Positions 12,290 through 23,187 of a stretch of 64,000 bases of DNA are shown here, one piece after another. Origin of the DNA: Cycas panzhihuaensis. Taxonomy: Eukaryota; Cycadophyta. Where the stretch lies: contig CM041465.1 in assembly GCA_023213395.1 (NCBI GenBank), positions 168,151,741 through 168,215,740 of the forward strand. Direction: 5' to 3'. Position 1 is the first letter of the stretch. Each line of letters opens with the position of its first letter. The translations under genes were made by a program, and so were the position numbers. The notes under the pieces were generated by a model. That model ran no database searches. It saw nothing but the letters and a program-made list of their open reading frames with translations, and had not been told where the DNA came from.

Positions 12290-13379
12290 TCCTCTCTGTA
12301 GCTAATGTAACTGCCTCTCTAGGTCCCCTAATGATCCGTAGCCTACGGGCCCATGTCACTGGACCCCTACTCTCTTCCGCAGCTCCTGATGGGCCCACCT
12401 CTCCACCTGCAACTTGAGACGGACTTGCCTCTCGGCTTGCAGTCCCTGATGGACCTCCCTCTCCTACAGCTCGTGATGGGCTGGCCCCATCACCTCCATC
12501 GCCGCCCTCGTCATCTCCTGGGGGTACTCCTGCCCGCATGCCTCATCGTCGCTATCCCACCTCACCACTCTATATGGATCTGCTATGTAGTCTGTCATGG
12601 TGAGGAGGTCTAGCGATGTGGCCTACAATGAGCAACGGACATGTGCTTGGTCGTCAGTCCCTCTCAACCTGGTCTGCCACATGTGTACCATCGGGGCCCA
12701 CTCTGAGATAGGGTGTGGTCCCCCTGTCGGTGCCACTGCTCCAAAGTGGTCGAAGAACTAGCACTGTAGTAATGTATTGTATGACAGTTCACCCCTCCTT
12801 GCTACCCAAATGGCATCTAACTGTATGACGAGGTTCATCACTATGAGGGTAGCCTAGTCCATCCTCTCTCTTACCTCACACCAGTGCACTGTGTCCATCC
12901 ATCCTCCTGGTATATCCCTATAGTCCTATTTTTAGGATATCCAGAACATAATACATAATGTAATCAGTTTCCTCACCCGAGGAACCCTCGACATCGCCAT
13001 ACTCTAGAGAGGAATACCTTGCCTCTCCCATCTGTCCGAGCCCGTGAAGAATGTGGCAGCCTCCCTATGTGCTACCTCATTCTTGGGCGCCTCTAGGTCA
13101 CCGGCCTCCCACATCCTTTGGTACTCTTAGTAGCCTCCTGATGTCCCCAGGTGTCACTGATACATCCTCCACTTGGGATAAGTGGAAGACATGTCTCTGC
13201 CTATCCCAATGTGACACTATATCTACCAGTAATCGCTGATCTGTTGTGTACTGCTATGTCCTCGTGACCTTCAGTAGGCCATATCTCAGTAAGATCTCCC
13301 TGTCCTCTCTTGACATCATCTCGATGAAGCTGAGCATTGCGATGCCTATATTCTCACAGTTCTCCACCGTGATCACGAC
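12290..13379 (-). pseudogene. Antisense PMD-like accessory gene of element D (3' truncated)
   Basis: The minus-strand exon begins at 13379 right after a TTTTGCAG acceptor (13387-13380). It opens VVITVENCENIG and continues SFIEMMSREDREILLRYGLLK, then DQRLLVDIVSHWDRQRHVFHLSQ and VSVTPGDIRRL, the recognisable PMD-like block. It is continuous for longer than copy A, but has stops after KVTRT and after KDVGGR, and the pair S-stop-K-stop-D near 12926-12938; the second of these (TAG, 12926-12928) is shared with A and B. The acidic GDDEGGDGGDG / GPSG-rich middle is open at 12290-12539. The gene is cut at 12289/12290 by the LTR of element A, losing the tail. Confidence 0.68.
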
Positions 13380-13520
13380 CTGCAAAATGCCATAGAACAT
13401 GTCAAACTTGACCCATGATCATCCCTTGTCCTCTGGACTGTTTCCCGGCCTCACTTGGTCAAGATGTGGGGTCCCTCGGGGCCCTATCTTCTTTTTTCTG
13501 CAGTTTTGCCTTCGCACCAC

Positions 13521-13552
13521 ACCAAACTTCATGGTACCGCAGAGTTTGGCCT
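13521..13552. promoter_or_regulatory. Palindromic motif upstream of antisense gene D
   Basis: An inverted repeat CCAAACT...AGTTTGG surrounds a central GGTACC. It lies about 140 bp upstream of the first visible exon of the antisense gene. The same architecture, AAACTT-n3-GGTACCG-n-AGAGTTT, occurs in the LTR U3 regions (51871-51898 in the B/C LTR). Confidence 0.5.
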
Positions 13553-13651
13553 AGGTCCCGTGAGTTTATTGCTTGCCATATGAGCCTCTTTTACCTCAAC
13601 TTCTACATTATTATACATCTTCTCTACTAAGACTTTTTTCTTTTTTCGTCC

Positions 13652-14074
13652 ATGACTCTCTACATATTTACCGATGGTAGAAGCCATGGTAATTCTGGAC
13701 CTTCTGCCATTACATGGATTCTTCGCGGCTTTTTCTGATATGATTTTATGCATTATGGAATCTTCCTCCCTGAGGCCATCAATAACAAAGCCGAGTACAT
13801 GGCCGTTATCGAAGCCCTCACTGATACACTCTATTTCTATCACGGATCTATTATTCTTCTTTGCGACTCCCAAGTGGTTGTGTCCTATCTCACCCAAGTT
13901 TACCAGGTGCGATACCCTCACTTGAGAGCCCTCGCTGCTACCGCCAGATCCCTACTGGCTAATTTCTAGTCTGTCGACATCAGCCACATCCCTCAGGCCT
14001 TCAACACTGAGGTAGATAGCCTCGTTCACCTCATCCTTGAGCGCTGCCTTCCTCTTCTTATTGAATGCCTTTGA
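13652..14074 (+). pseudogene. Second (additional) RNase H of element D
   Basis: This RNase H type I domain is separate from the pol RNase H and follows integrase and the antisense gene, as in Tat elements with dual RNase H. It starts MTLYIFTDGRSHGNSGPSA. All four catalytic acidic positions can be read: Asp in FTDG, Glu in NNKAEY, Asp in LLCDSQ and Asp in NTEVDSL. It is broken by a TGA after LRGFF and a TAG after SLLANF. Copy B has an open frame but lost the Glu. Confidence 0.78.
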
Positions 14075-14491
14075 GACTTGCCTGGTCGACCTATCACCCA
14101 AGTCTCAGGCCATCACGCTAATCACTTTGTGAATCTATTTGCACCTCTAAAAGCTAGCTGCTAATGAGGTTAAACTATGGCAACTACCAGGTTTGCTTAT
14201 TTATCTCTTATACTTGACATCATCATGTATCTCTTTGCATTTACATGATGGGGGCAACCCCCTCATCCTTCTTAGCTTCCAGTCAATTCCCGGGTGGTAC
14301 ATAGGCAGCCCTTATGTTATCCCCATCTCTATCCTTGTATCCACGCATTCTGCCATGACACTTGCTGACATCCTTGGCTCTTGTTATGATCATGATTTAT
14401 ATATACATATGCGTGTGCTACTGACAGTTTTGTTGCTAACATTCGCCATTGCACCATGCTTCCGAGCAGTGAGGCTCTACTGCCAAGGGGG
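14075..14491 (+). other. 3' untranslated region and polypurine tract of D
   Basis: This non-coding stretch lies between the second RNase H and the LTR. It contains a short AT run (ATATATACATATG, about 14398-14410) at the site where copy B carries a 123-bp (TA)n tract. It ends in a purine tract AAGGGGG (14485-14491) immediately before the LTR, the expected plus-strand primer. Confidence 0.6.
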
Positions 14492-17251
14492 TAATTCCTG
14501 GCTACTGGGAATGGATATGGACAAGTCAACTTAGGTAGGTATGCTTCTTCCTTTTCACTTTTACTGTTTCTTTGGAAAGGTCGACAGAAGTATTGCCTCA
14601 TTGCATGACTGCTTGCTTCATTTGTATGATCACTTTGCATCTGTTGCCTGGTCATGCTACTTATTGTATTGTGAGCCTATGATGACCTAGCGGGACCTAC
14701 CTTTCCACAAGGTAGGCATCCCCATGGCACTTTACAACCCTCCGCGCTATCTCCACACCGTCTCAAGCCTCATTTGATTAGTATGACCCGTTCATGCCCT
14801 GATTTTGAGCTCTTACTGTGACGTTTCTTGGACCTTTAGCCTTTGATGCCTTTTTTGGCCTTGTCCACATGCCTTCTAGACTGTCCTAGCCACCTGGACA
14901 GGGGGGCCAACACCTCCCAGGCCTGCCACATTACCTCCTAAGGCTCCCAGAACCCAGATTATTACCATTCTAGCTTTCTTGTCCCACACTGCTATAAACG
15001 TAGGGGTACCGTAAAGTTTACTATGGTACTGTAAAGTTTACCATGGTGCGATTATTGTAAGTTATTTTTTAAAACTGCTGTGGTAATTCTCACTTTTTCT
15101 GTAGAATTACCACGTGGCCTCATGCCCAACTCAGCCCTATTCATGCCCTATTTACTTGTTTAGGGTTGGGATGGGTATAAATCCCAAAACCATCATCATT
15201 TTACCTCTCTTAGATCTTTTTGGCTCTCCAACTCAACTATTTCCTGCTGCCATCTCTGCTCTATCTTTCTTCCTTCTATAGGTACATCAACAGGCCTACA
15301 TTTCTTGTAGCTCTAGTCCAAGATCTACCTACAATGGCCCTTCTCCATGGTTGGAAGCTCCTCTCCAGGCATTCTTAAGTGAGTTTGGCGTGGTTCTCTT
15401 CCTCACTAGCCCCAAAAAGTGTCTCTTATGGCCGCCTTTAGGGATTCCTCCTGCAAAACCCTGTAGGAACTCTTCTCCTTCGCTGGTTGTAGGGCAGACC
15501 TACCCTAGACTCAGCCCAATAGGTATTTAGATCCCTTTTTTTAAAGTTTCTTGTGCGTTATTCTCACATTAGACTCATTTTCAAGTGTATTTGCTCTCTT
15601 TCTTTTTGTTTAACTATAGTAGACATTCTTTCCATTGAGTTTAGCCTTGTATCTCTAGGTTTTCACCTTTCCTCTACTAGTTTTCCTTAAGGAAGTAGTG
15701 GGAGAATATCCATAAAGGTTAGGTGAAGGGAGTAAGGCAGGATCAGTCCCACTTAGGCCTACTCCCCAAGGGCAACTCCTCTTCCCACCTTTCTTCTCCT
15801 ACTCCCATGCTTCTCTTGGGTTAATTAGGAGGAAGTGGACCTTAGGCCTATGCTAGATTATCAGCATGTGCGGCCCTTACTATGTTGATTCTAGGCCTAC
15901 ATGCCTCTCATTTAGACATCCGTAGTATCCCCAACATTGCTTGGTATCCTTTGAAGGTCTTGGAGAAGGTTGGTGTGATGGATCGTTGCCCATAGCGACT
16001 TTGTTACCTTGATACCTCCTCAACACTTTGCTACACTTATCTTCATACTTCTTGGATGTCATAAGTTGCTTTTTGTCCTTACCTTACTGTGCTAAAAGGC
16101 TGTGTGGAGAACCTAGTGGAGGGTTTGTCCATCCTAAGGCTTCCCTTCACTTCTTCTTGCTTGATGTGCGTGTTTGCTTGGGGGGAGGTTGGAGTTATTT
16201 GCAGTAGTTATTTTCTCTAACTTTATATACATTTCGACATATACTTGCATATATATATATATATATATATATAGCTCTTCTTGTAGCCCTTTCTTAGAAG
16301 GGATAGGCTCTTGTATGTGCAGGTTGATGTGGCATTTTTGTGAAGGGAAAAGGCATCCACATCCAGGTAAGATCTACCATCTTTTTTCCATTGCTTTGTT
16401 TGCTTCCTTTTTATCCCGCTTTCCTTTCACAAGGGGAAGGTAAGGAAGCCCCCGTCCTTCGCGTTGATCTTGATCACACATCCATCGGTTGGCGAGAGGG
16501 CATGCATTGCATGTGAGTGGGGTATCCCATTGGCTGCTACATCTCTTGAGTATACACCTCTCTCTCTTGATCCCCTATTTTCCTTTTACTTTTGTTTAAA
16601 TCTATGCTTTAGCTAAATAGATCACAGGAAAGTAAAAGGGTAAATGGTATTAGTTGTCTGCATTTAAATGTCATATGCTTGTCACATATAGGAAAAGAAC
16701 ACAATAGGAACCCCCTTTCCTCTTCCTCTTCCTATCAGCCCAAACATACCCTTAAGTGCATTCCATTTAGCATTGTTTGTTTGCACACATAACACTTGTT
16801 CTTTTTTCCTTTTTCCCCTTTAGTTGTTAAAGGAAGAATTGGTTTGAGTGCCTCTCTCTCTCTCCCTCTTAGTTCTATTTGCCTTGACCAAATAACCAAG
16901 AGAGACCCATTTGCATAGTAGGCATTCGCCTACCCCATTCACATTCATTTCCCTTTATCATAGGGAAACCCTTTGAGGATTCCTCTTCTTCCCTTCTGGC
17001 CATCCAAGGCTGTGAGGACCTTCCTCTCAAGACCATCTAGGCTACCCACTGTATGCACTTTCTCTTCTGGATTAAGGGCTACTTTAAAGTAGTTGGGTGG
17101 CATTCACAGGTCCTGAACTCATGCTCCGGTGCATGGGGCACCCTATGTGGTGCTCTCTTTGCTTGTAGGATCTTGCCCACACCTTCAACACCAATTATTA
17201 CCTACCATTATTCCTATTGAGCTTAGCGACTATCCCATAGATGCGCATCCA
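14492..17251 (+). repeat. 3' LTR of element D (2760 bp)
   Basis: It begins TAATTCCTGGCTACTGGG (TG mutated to TA) and ends GCGCATCCA. Homology and landmark order match LTR A: tandem 20-bp units with GTAAAGTTTAC (15005-15047), a hairpin GTGGTAATT/AATTACCAC (15080-15113) overlapping a G-box, (TA)n at the TATA position (16247-16274), a hairpin CCCTT...AAGGG just downstream (16287-16302), and GGGGAAGGTAAGGAAGCCCC (16433-16452). Confidence 0.84.
16247..16274 (+). promoter_or_regulatory. Expanded TATA region of LTR D
   Basis: A run of about 13 TA units occupies the place of the short TATATATATA box in the B/C LTRs (39005-39016). A hairpin follows 13 bases later. It probably marks the U3/R promoter, inferred from position and conservation. 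Confidence 0.5.
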
Positions 17252-18060
17252 GATAGTATGGGTATAGATAGGTAGATATGCATGTATGTGGATGTACTGA
17301 TGTATGGATGATAATGCGGGTTAATTTTTACTATGTCATATAGATATCTTACTTTTAATGCTTTCCTTTATGCAATATGACACTTGTACTGGGAACACAC
17401 AATCACTCTATGCAGTAGATGATCTTGCATAGAGATAGAACAAGGGGATCATGCATGGCCCTTAGATGGAACATGAGGATTTCATCAAGAAATAAACCAA
17501 AATAGGTATAGTTATCCCAAAGGAATAACCAAAAGGGGATATAGACTATCCCAAGGGACTTCTCCAAGTAGTGACTTGTGATCAGAAGTAGACGAGGTCA
17601 CTTTCTTGGATGATACCCTAACCACAAATGTAGTGACAAACTAATATGATTAAACAACTATTAATATACATAAATAAAGAGGCACTTCATTGTTGAAGGG
17701 GGGCTATATGGCTCCTTTGGAAAGGGGTGTGACTACCTCATCAACACACAAGATGGCCAAAGGCTTGAACATGTGTCATACCCTTAATGTGAAGATGTGG
17801 CAAAGTGCTCAGGAGGTAGTTTAGGCTCATTTTAGAGTGAAGGATAAACTCTCATTCTACTTGGATGTAGAAAGGAATCAACTCATGAATGGAGATGAAT
17901 GATGGAGTGTAGGCCTTGCATGGCTAGGCCTACAAGAAGAATGGATTTGGTCAGAACCAGATGGATGCAAAAGATGTTGAAGAGTTAACATGAGAATGAA
18001 GTTCTACATGGGATGTCTTCTTGGGTGTGTAAGAGATTAGAGCAACACATTGAGGAGGAG
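17252..18060 (-). other. Post-integrase region of E with deletion junction
   Basis: The part at 17290-17440 resembles the post-integrase AT-rich interval of A (about 2280-2410). The part at 17810-17885 matches sequence around the integrase stop in F (26285-26350). From about 17890-18060 the sequence passes into the region downstream of protease. No integrase, RNase H or RT sequence lies between, so about 4 kb is deleted relative to A or B. Confidence 0.55.
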
Positions 18061-19100
18061 CCTCATAGTCCTCAACATCTAGCTTAAGGTCACTCATGAT
18101 AACTAGGTAGCCATAGCCACCTACACCAATAGGTGTGGACCTAACTAGATTAGGTTTATGATGAGGTAGGGATTCATCCTGGTGGGAGTTAGTCCCTTAA
18201 AAAGATTCCCCAAGGAGGGGATAGCCTCATCAGGATCACCATCTTCAGTATCAAAGATGGCCTAATAAGTAGGATGAGGAGTAGAAGAGGGTGAGTTCTC
18301 ATGAGTGACAACCTTAACTTGTCCTTCATGGACAAACTTAAGTTGGCCCCAATGTGAGGAATAAATAGCTCCCATTTAATTGATCCATGGTTGACCCAAT
18401 AGGAGGTTGTACTTAACATTGGTATCACGTGTAATGACATCAATGGAAATGGTCTTCCCTCCTAATATGAGTGAGAGGGTTACTGTCCCTAAAGGAGATG
18501 TCTCGCTTCTATCATATCCTTAGCATTTCTAAGGGATATACTCCAGGGCCACCATGCCTAAATCCTTTAGCATGCATACATACATAACATTAATTGAGGA
18601 ACTATTATCTATGGTTATCTTTATCGTAAAATCAAGGGTGTCAATAGAAGTAATGAATGGGTAGTGCCAAAACTTTTCCCATTCACTAGGAGATGGAAGA
18701 TCTCAGGGATCGAATGAGATAATAAGCGGTCCATGGGAGGTGGTGCCTACAACATGGACAAAAGCATCTTGTTAACCAAGAGCTTGTAAAATAAGAGTGC
18801 GTTACTTAGGGTAACTCCATAAGACGTCCATCATAGACATTCTTACGAACACAAAGTGCAATTCTTCAAGAATAGAGAAGGCCTTCCCTTCTACTATTGG
18901 TTGGGGAAGGGCTCTTCGGAAGTTATATCATCCTAGATAGATTGAGATGGTCTTGGGAATCATAGAGATCTCCATGGGTAGATTATCTATAGGAGGGTTT
19001 TGTTAGGAAGAGGGGGCCCCAATGACATCCTTAGTCACTTGAGACCTTATTATTAGGTACAAAGGGATAGTCTCAAGCATCTAAATAATTCTCTTCCCCT
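18061..19100 (-). pseudogene. Aspartic protease region of element E
   Basis: On minus, recognisable pieces are PIGVGGYGYL (near 18100), a block matching the GQLKFVHNG segment of B, a degraded active-site loop near 18590-18610 (DN-SSI context), and the YHFRRALPQP-like segment near 18900. Many stops are present. It is identified only by alignment to A and B. Confidence 0.6.
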
Positions 19101-19499
19101 TGTTTTAGGGTTGAGAGGATGAGGAAGATTGGGGATGAGAACCAAGAGTGGAAGACAAATCCCTTGCCCTCTTTCCCTTTATTTTCTTGGGAGTTGAGTT
19201 AGGGAATCATCCCCTATTCCTTGTCCCTCTATTTTGAGAGGATTAACCATGTTCCCCATGTTTAGGGAAAGGATCATGGTGAATAAGTTGATCTAGTTAG
19301 GCCTAGACACCTATTTAGGAGAAGAGTCACATTGTAGGGCAAGTTTAGGGTATTTTACCCAATATTGTGAATCTTCATAAAGACACTCGCCATGGACAAA
19401 GCACCATTTCTTCTTAGAGGAGGGTTTTTCCCTCCTTGCTTTGGAGGTTTGGATGTTTTTGCCTTTAGGCAATATGACTTAGGATGCATGATAAATAGG

Positions 19500-21480
19500 C
19501 TTATGAGAATCCGAAGGTGATTAAGAGGGTTTGAGCTTTAGCTCCTTCATTGTTTTTTCAAATTAATGTATGGTAGAGGTTAAGGGATCTAAGGTCCTAT
19601 CTGTTGTGTGGGTAGGGGGCCTTGGAGGTTGTTAAGATCATTAGTCGCATGATGGAGGGGGTGCCTCACATTGTTATGATAACCTAAGAGGCCTCTTAAG
19701 ACTCGCCTAGATTTTAATAACCTCGAGTACCAAGCATTTTGCTATGGAAGACTCACACATCATTGTCCTATCTTGAGGAATTCAACATGGACTTTAAGGT
19801 GAGGGGCATTTGCAAAAATGTCCCTTTTTAATTCCTCAAGTATAGTAGCCTTTGTGGAATAGAGGAGGTCATAAAAATGCCTCACAAAGTCATAATTCAT
19901 TTCATTATGACCTTGTTTGAGGGAAAGTAGGGATTTGATCCCACTCTCAAAGGGAGGAGCTACACCAAAAAAGTTAATGAACTCATCTACTAGTTGCTGG
20001 AAGGTATGGACTGAGTGGGTAGGGAGATGATAAAACCATTTAAGAATGTCTCCATGTAAAGAGTAAGGGAATAGTTTCATTAGTATGTGGTCATAAGCCC
20101 AATAGTTAATACATTCGATGGAGAAACTCTTGATATATTCGGTTGGGCCTTATGACAAGGTACCATCGAATTTAGGTACCTTAGGAGGGGGAGACAATAG
20201 GTTAGTCCTAAGAACCTTAATGGATAGCAAGGTTGACCGATAGTCAATGGAGGGATAAGCTCTTGGATGAGCTAAAGGGTCAATGACAGATATGGAAGGA
20301 GGTAGATGTAGATACCTAGGTCCTCCTTGAGGGGTTTGAGCATGTGAGGGATATGGATTCCCACTTACTTGGTAGGAAGGAGTTATTCTCATTTGAGGAA
20401 AGGCTAGATAAGAGGGAGGTGGATGAGAGGGGCTCACTCCTCCTTGAAGATATACCCCTTATTAAGAGGGCATATGAGAGTATGGGTCTTGAGGAAGGAC
20501 AAATCCTCCTCATAAAGGTATCGTGTATGAGGTGGAATAAGACGGTGAGGAAGCAGGTGAGCGATGGGGTTTTGCCTATATAGGCCACTTGTAGGAGGTG
20601 TGACTCCATATGGGTGTATCAAATCCACCTCATAAACTGGAAAGGGGTTTTCCTTTCCATACCCACAAGCTTAGGATGTATACCCTAGAGGTACATAAAG
20701 CAAAGGGTCTATCAGTTATGGATGAAGATGCATGGGGATAGGTCCCATATGGCCTGAAGGTTGATGGCATGAGGGTCCCCTAGATTGTGTGAGAGGGCCA
20801 TGAACCATGGTAGGTTGAGGCATGGGCACCTAGCTCAGAAGGGGTATACTCAACCTAATTTAGGATATGGGCATGCCCTGGGGAGCCCCTTGGATTTGAG
20901 GGGCATACAAAGAAGAAGAAATGATATGAGTAGGTCCTATCATGGCTATGGATTATGGTTAAGATGAAATGGAAGGCACATGTATAGATAAAGATTTTAC
21001 GATGCTCTGAAGGAGGTCATCCAACCACTTATGATGTAGTTAGATACTTGTAGCTTCAAAACATTGACATAATACCTCTACTACAACTATAGGAGGGGTC
21101 CCAACTTGTTCATACAAAGTGGAGGGCTCCTCATGTGAGGTAGGGCCCACAGGTCAGTCCTCATGGGAACTCTCATTACGGTGATAGTACTCCATGGAGG
21201 TAGGCACACCTATGTCATGTGTAGGGAATGAATGAAAATTCAAGTGCTCTTGGTCACCTGAATAGAAAATAGGATCCTTGCCCTCTTGGGCAGGATCTTA
21301 GAGGGAACTTGAGATTTGAGATTAGGTTTTAGAGATGTAGGCATGGTATGCCCACTCTAACAAGTATCCCTCCATTGTTGATTGAAAAGCAGATGAGGGG
21401 ATAGAGGAATATGAAGGTTTCTCTGAGATAGGAGGAAGACCTCACAAGTGATAAGAGAAACATCGCATTCATGTCTCACC
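19500..21480 (-). pseudogene. gag: gag of element E
   Basis: The core is open at 19760-20080: MKLFPYSLHGDILKWFYHLP, FQQLVDEFINFFGVAPPFES, SLKQGHNEMNYDFVRHFYDLL and EELKRDIFANAP. Unlike A, B and C it keeps Gln (FQQLVDE) where they have a stop. Upstream, 20150-20437 carries the PKFDGT end of the Pro-rich region, and 20600-21480 the decayed N-terminal segment. It belongs to the retrotransposon gag family. Confidence 0.75.
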
Positions 21481-21617
21481 TAAAAGTCATGCAAGGAACA
21501 AGGAAAAATAAAGTGATGAAGGCATTGGGGGTTGCCCAACAAATCAAGGAGGTATGGAAGGAAAAGAGAGACTAATATTAACACAAAGGGGAATTATGGT
21601 TTTCTCTTACTGGTAGG

Positions 21618-21635
21618 TCCCTAGTATGGTTGCCA
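21618..21635 (-). other. Primer binding site of E
   Basis: On minus it reads TGGCAACCATACTAGGGA, one base after the LTR-terminal CCA. It is the only copy here that keeps the starting TGG required for pairing with a tRNA CCA end. It resembles the tRNA-Arg site of Tat/Ogre elements. Confidence 0.62.
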
Positions 21636-21636
21636 A

Positions 21637-23070
21637 TGGAAGCATGCCTCCAGGGGTTACTAGGTCTTACCTACCCTATTAGGTATGGGATGTAACAGAT
21701 GAGAGAAAGGAAAGTAGCCAAGATACCCTCAAAGGGTGTTTGTGCATCAGAAGGTAGGTTTGAGGAACCACAACTGAGCGTAAGTCACCTCTCTTCCAAG
21801 GGAACCTCCTTGATATGAGATAAAGGGAATGATAGAGGTGTCCTTAGGTTTCCAAGTAGCCAAGCTAGGGCTCTCCTACCCTTAGGGTGAAAGACGGTGA
21901 AAAGGATCTCTTTTTGAAGAGGAGTAAAAAGAGCAAAAGTTCCTTGTGGAAAAGAACCCTAGAATCAAGAAAGAAGGAGTGATGATTATTGCAAATGAGA
22001 GTCTATGGTAGGTGAATTTAGTTCTTAAGTGTTACCCTTAAGAAGCTAAGGTTTATGATGTTAAGTGTATAGAACGAGGAGATGTTGTAATTGTTTGGCT
22101 ACAACTAGGTTTTGAACTTCCCCTCAGGTTGCGAGGAGGAGGGAGGTAGGTTGGTGTTGGATTGTTTGTTGTAAGGTGAGTTTGTTTCCAATCAATAATT
22201 ATGGTAGTTTTTGGTTATTGCAATGTTTATTCTATAAATAAAAGATGATAAAAAATTAAACTACTCTCCCTCACTATCAATTCATTTTCTCTCAAAATAT
22301 TATTTAAATGGATGAAAGAAGGGAGAGAGAATGCAATGACCATTTATATGCAACTAGTTCCCTTTTTCAATACAACTAATAAGAGAGATCTAATAATATT
22401 TCCTATTAGTATGAAGAGGAATCAAGTGCACTTTATTTTTATCTTTTCAATATGCAATATGTAGGGTCAATGAGGAAGAGGGAATATACAACACTTTTCT
22501 TTTAATATAAGAGAAGAGGAGAAAGGGGTGTTCAGCTTATGCCATGCTCTCCTTTTCATACAATATGCAAATGTGCAAAAGAAATGGAGTAGAATACTTT
22601 TCTATTTTTTTTTATTTCTATTTAGGAGTAGAAGGGGGGAAAAGAGTAAAGAGGAGAAGGGTTGAATGGAGTGCACCCAGATATGTGATGGTTGGTGGGG
22701 TGGCGTAACCTTTTCTCCATGCACCTTCTCCATCGGCAACTTCACTTCCCTTGTTGCTATAATGTTATTGACGAAGTTTTGGTGGGGGCTTCCTTACCTT
22801 CCCCAAGTTTTGATGGATGAAACAAAATGAAAATAATGAGAAGGAAAATGTAACATACCAAAATAAGAAACAATATTAGCTTTCAATGAAAGTTGCTAGG
22901 TTTGTGGATAGATTTACCTCCACCTGAGTCACACAATAAATAATTCCTATGAACAATAAATATTCATATATATATATATATGTATATATATATATGTATA
23001 TATGTATATATATATATGTATATATGTATATATATATATGTATATATGTATATATATATATGTATATATG

Positions 23071-23118
<48 letters not shown>

Positions 23119-23156
23119 CATATACACATATGTATATGTATATATGTATATATGTA

Positions 23157-23187
<31 letters not shown>

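Larger units (their letters stand above)
12290..17251 (+). mobile_element. Tat element D, 3' part only
   Basis: This plus-strand fragment contains the antisense PMD-like gene (truncated by the A insertion at 12290), the second RNase H gene, a polypurine tract and the 3' LTR. The LTR is not followed by a primer site but by sequence matching the 3' region of element E, so it is a true element end. The 5' half of D presumably lies left of element A, outside the window. Confidence 0.83.
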
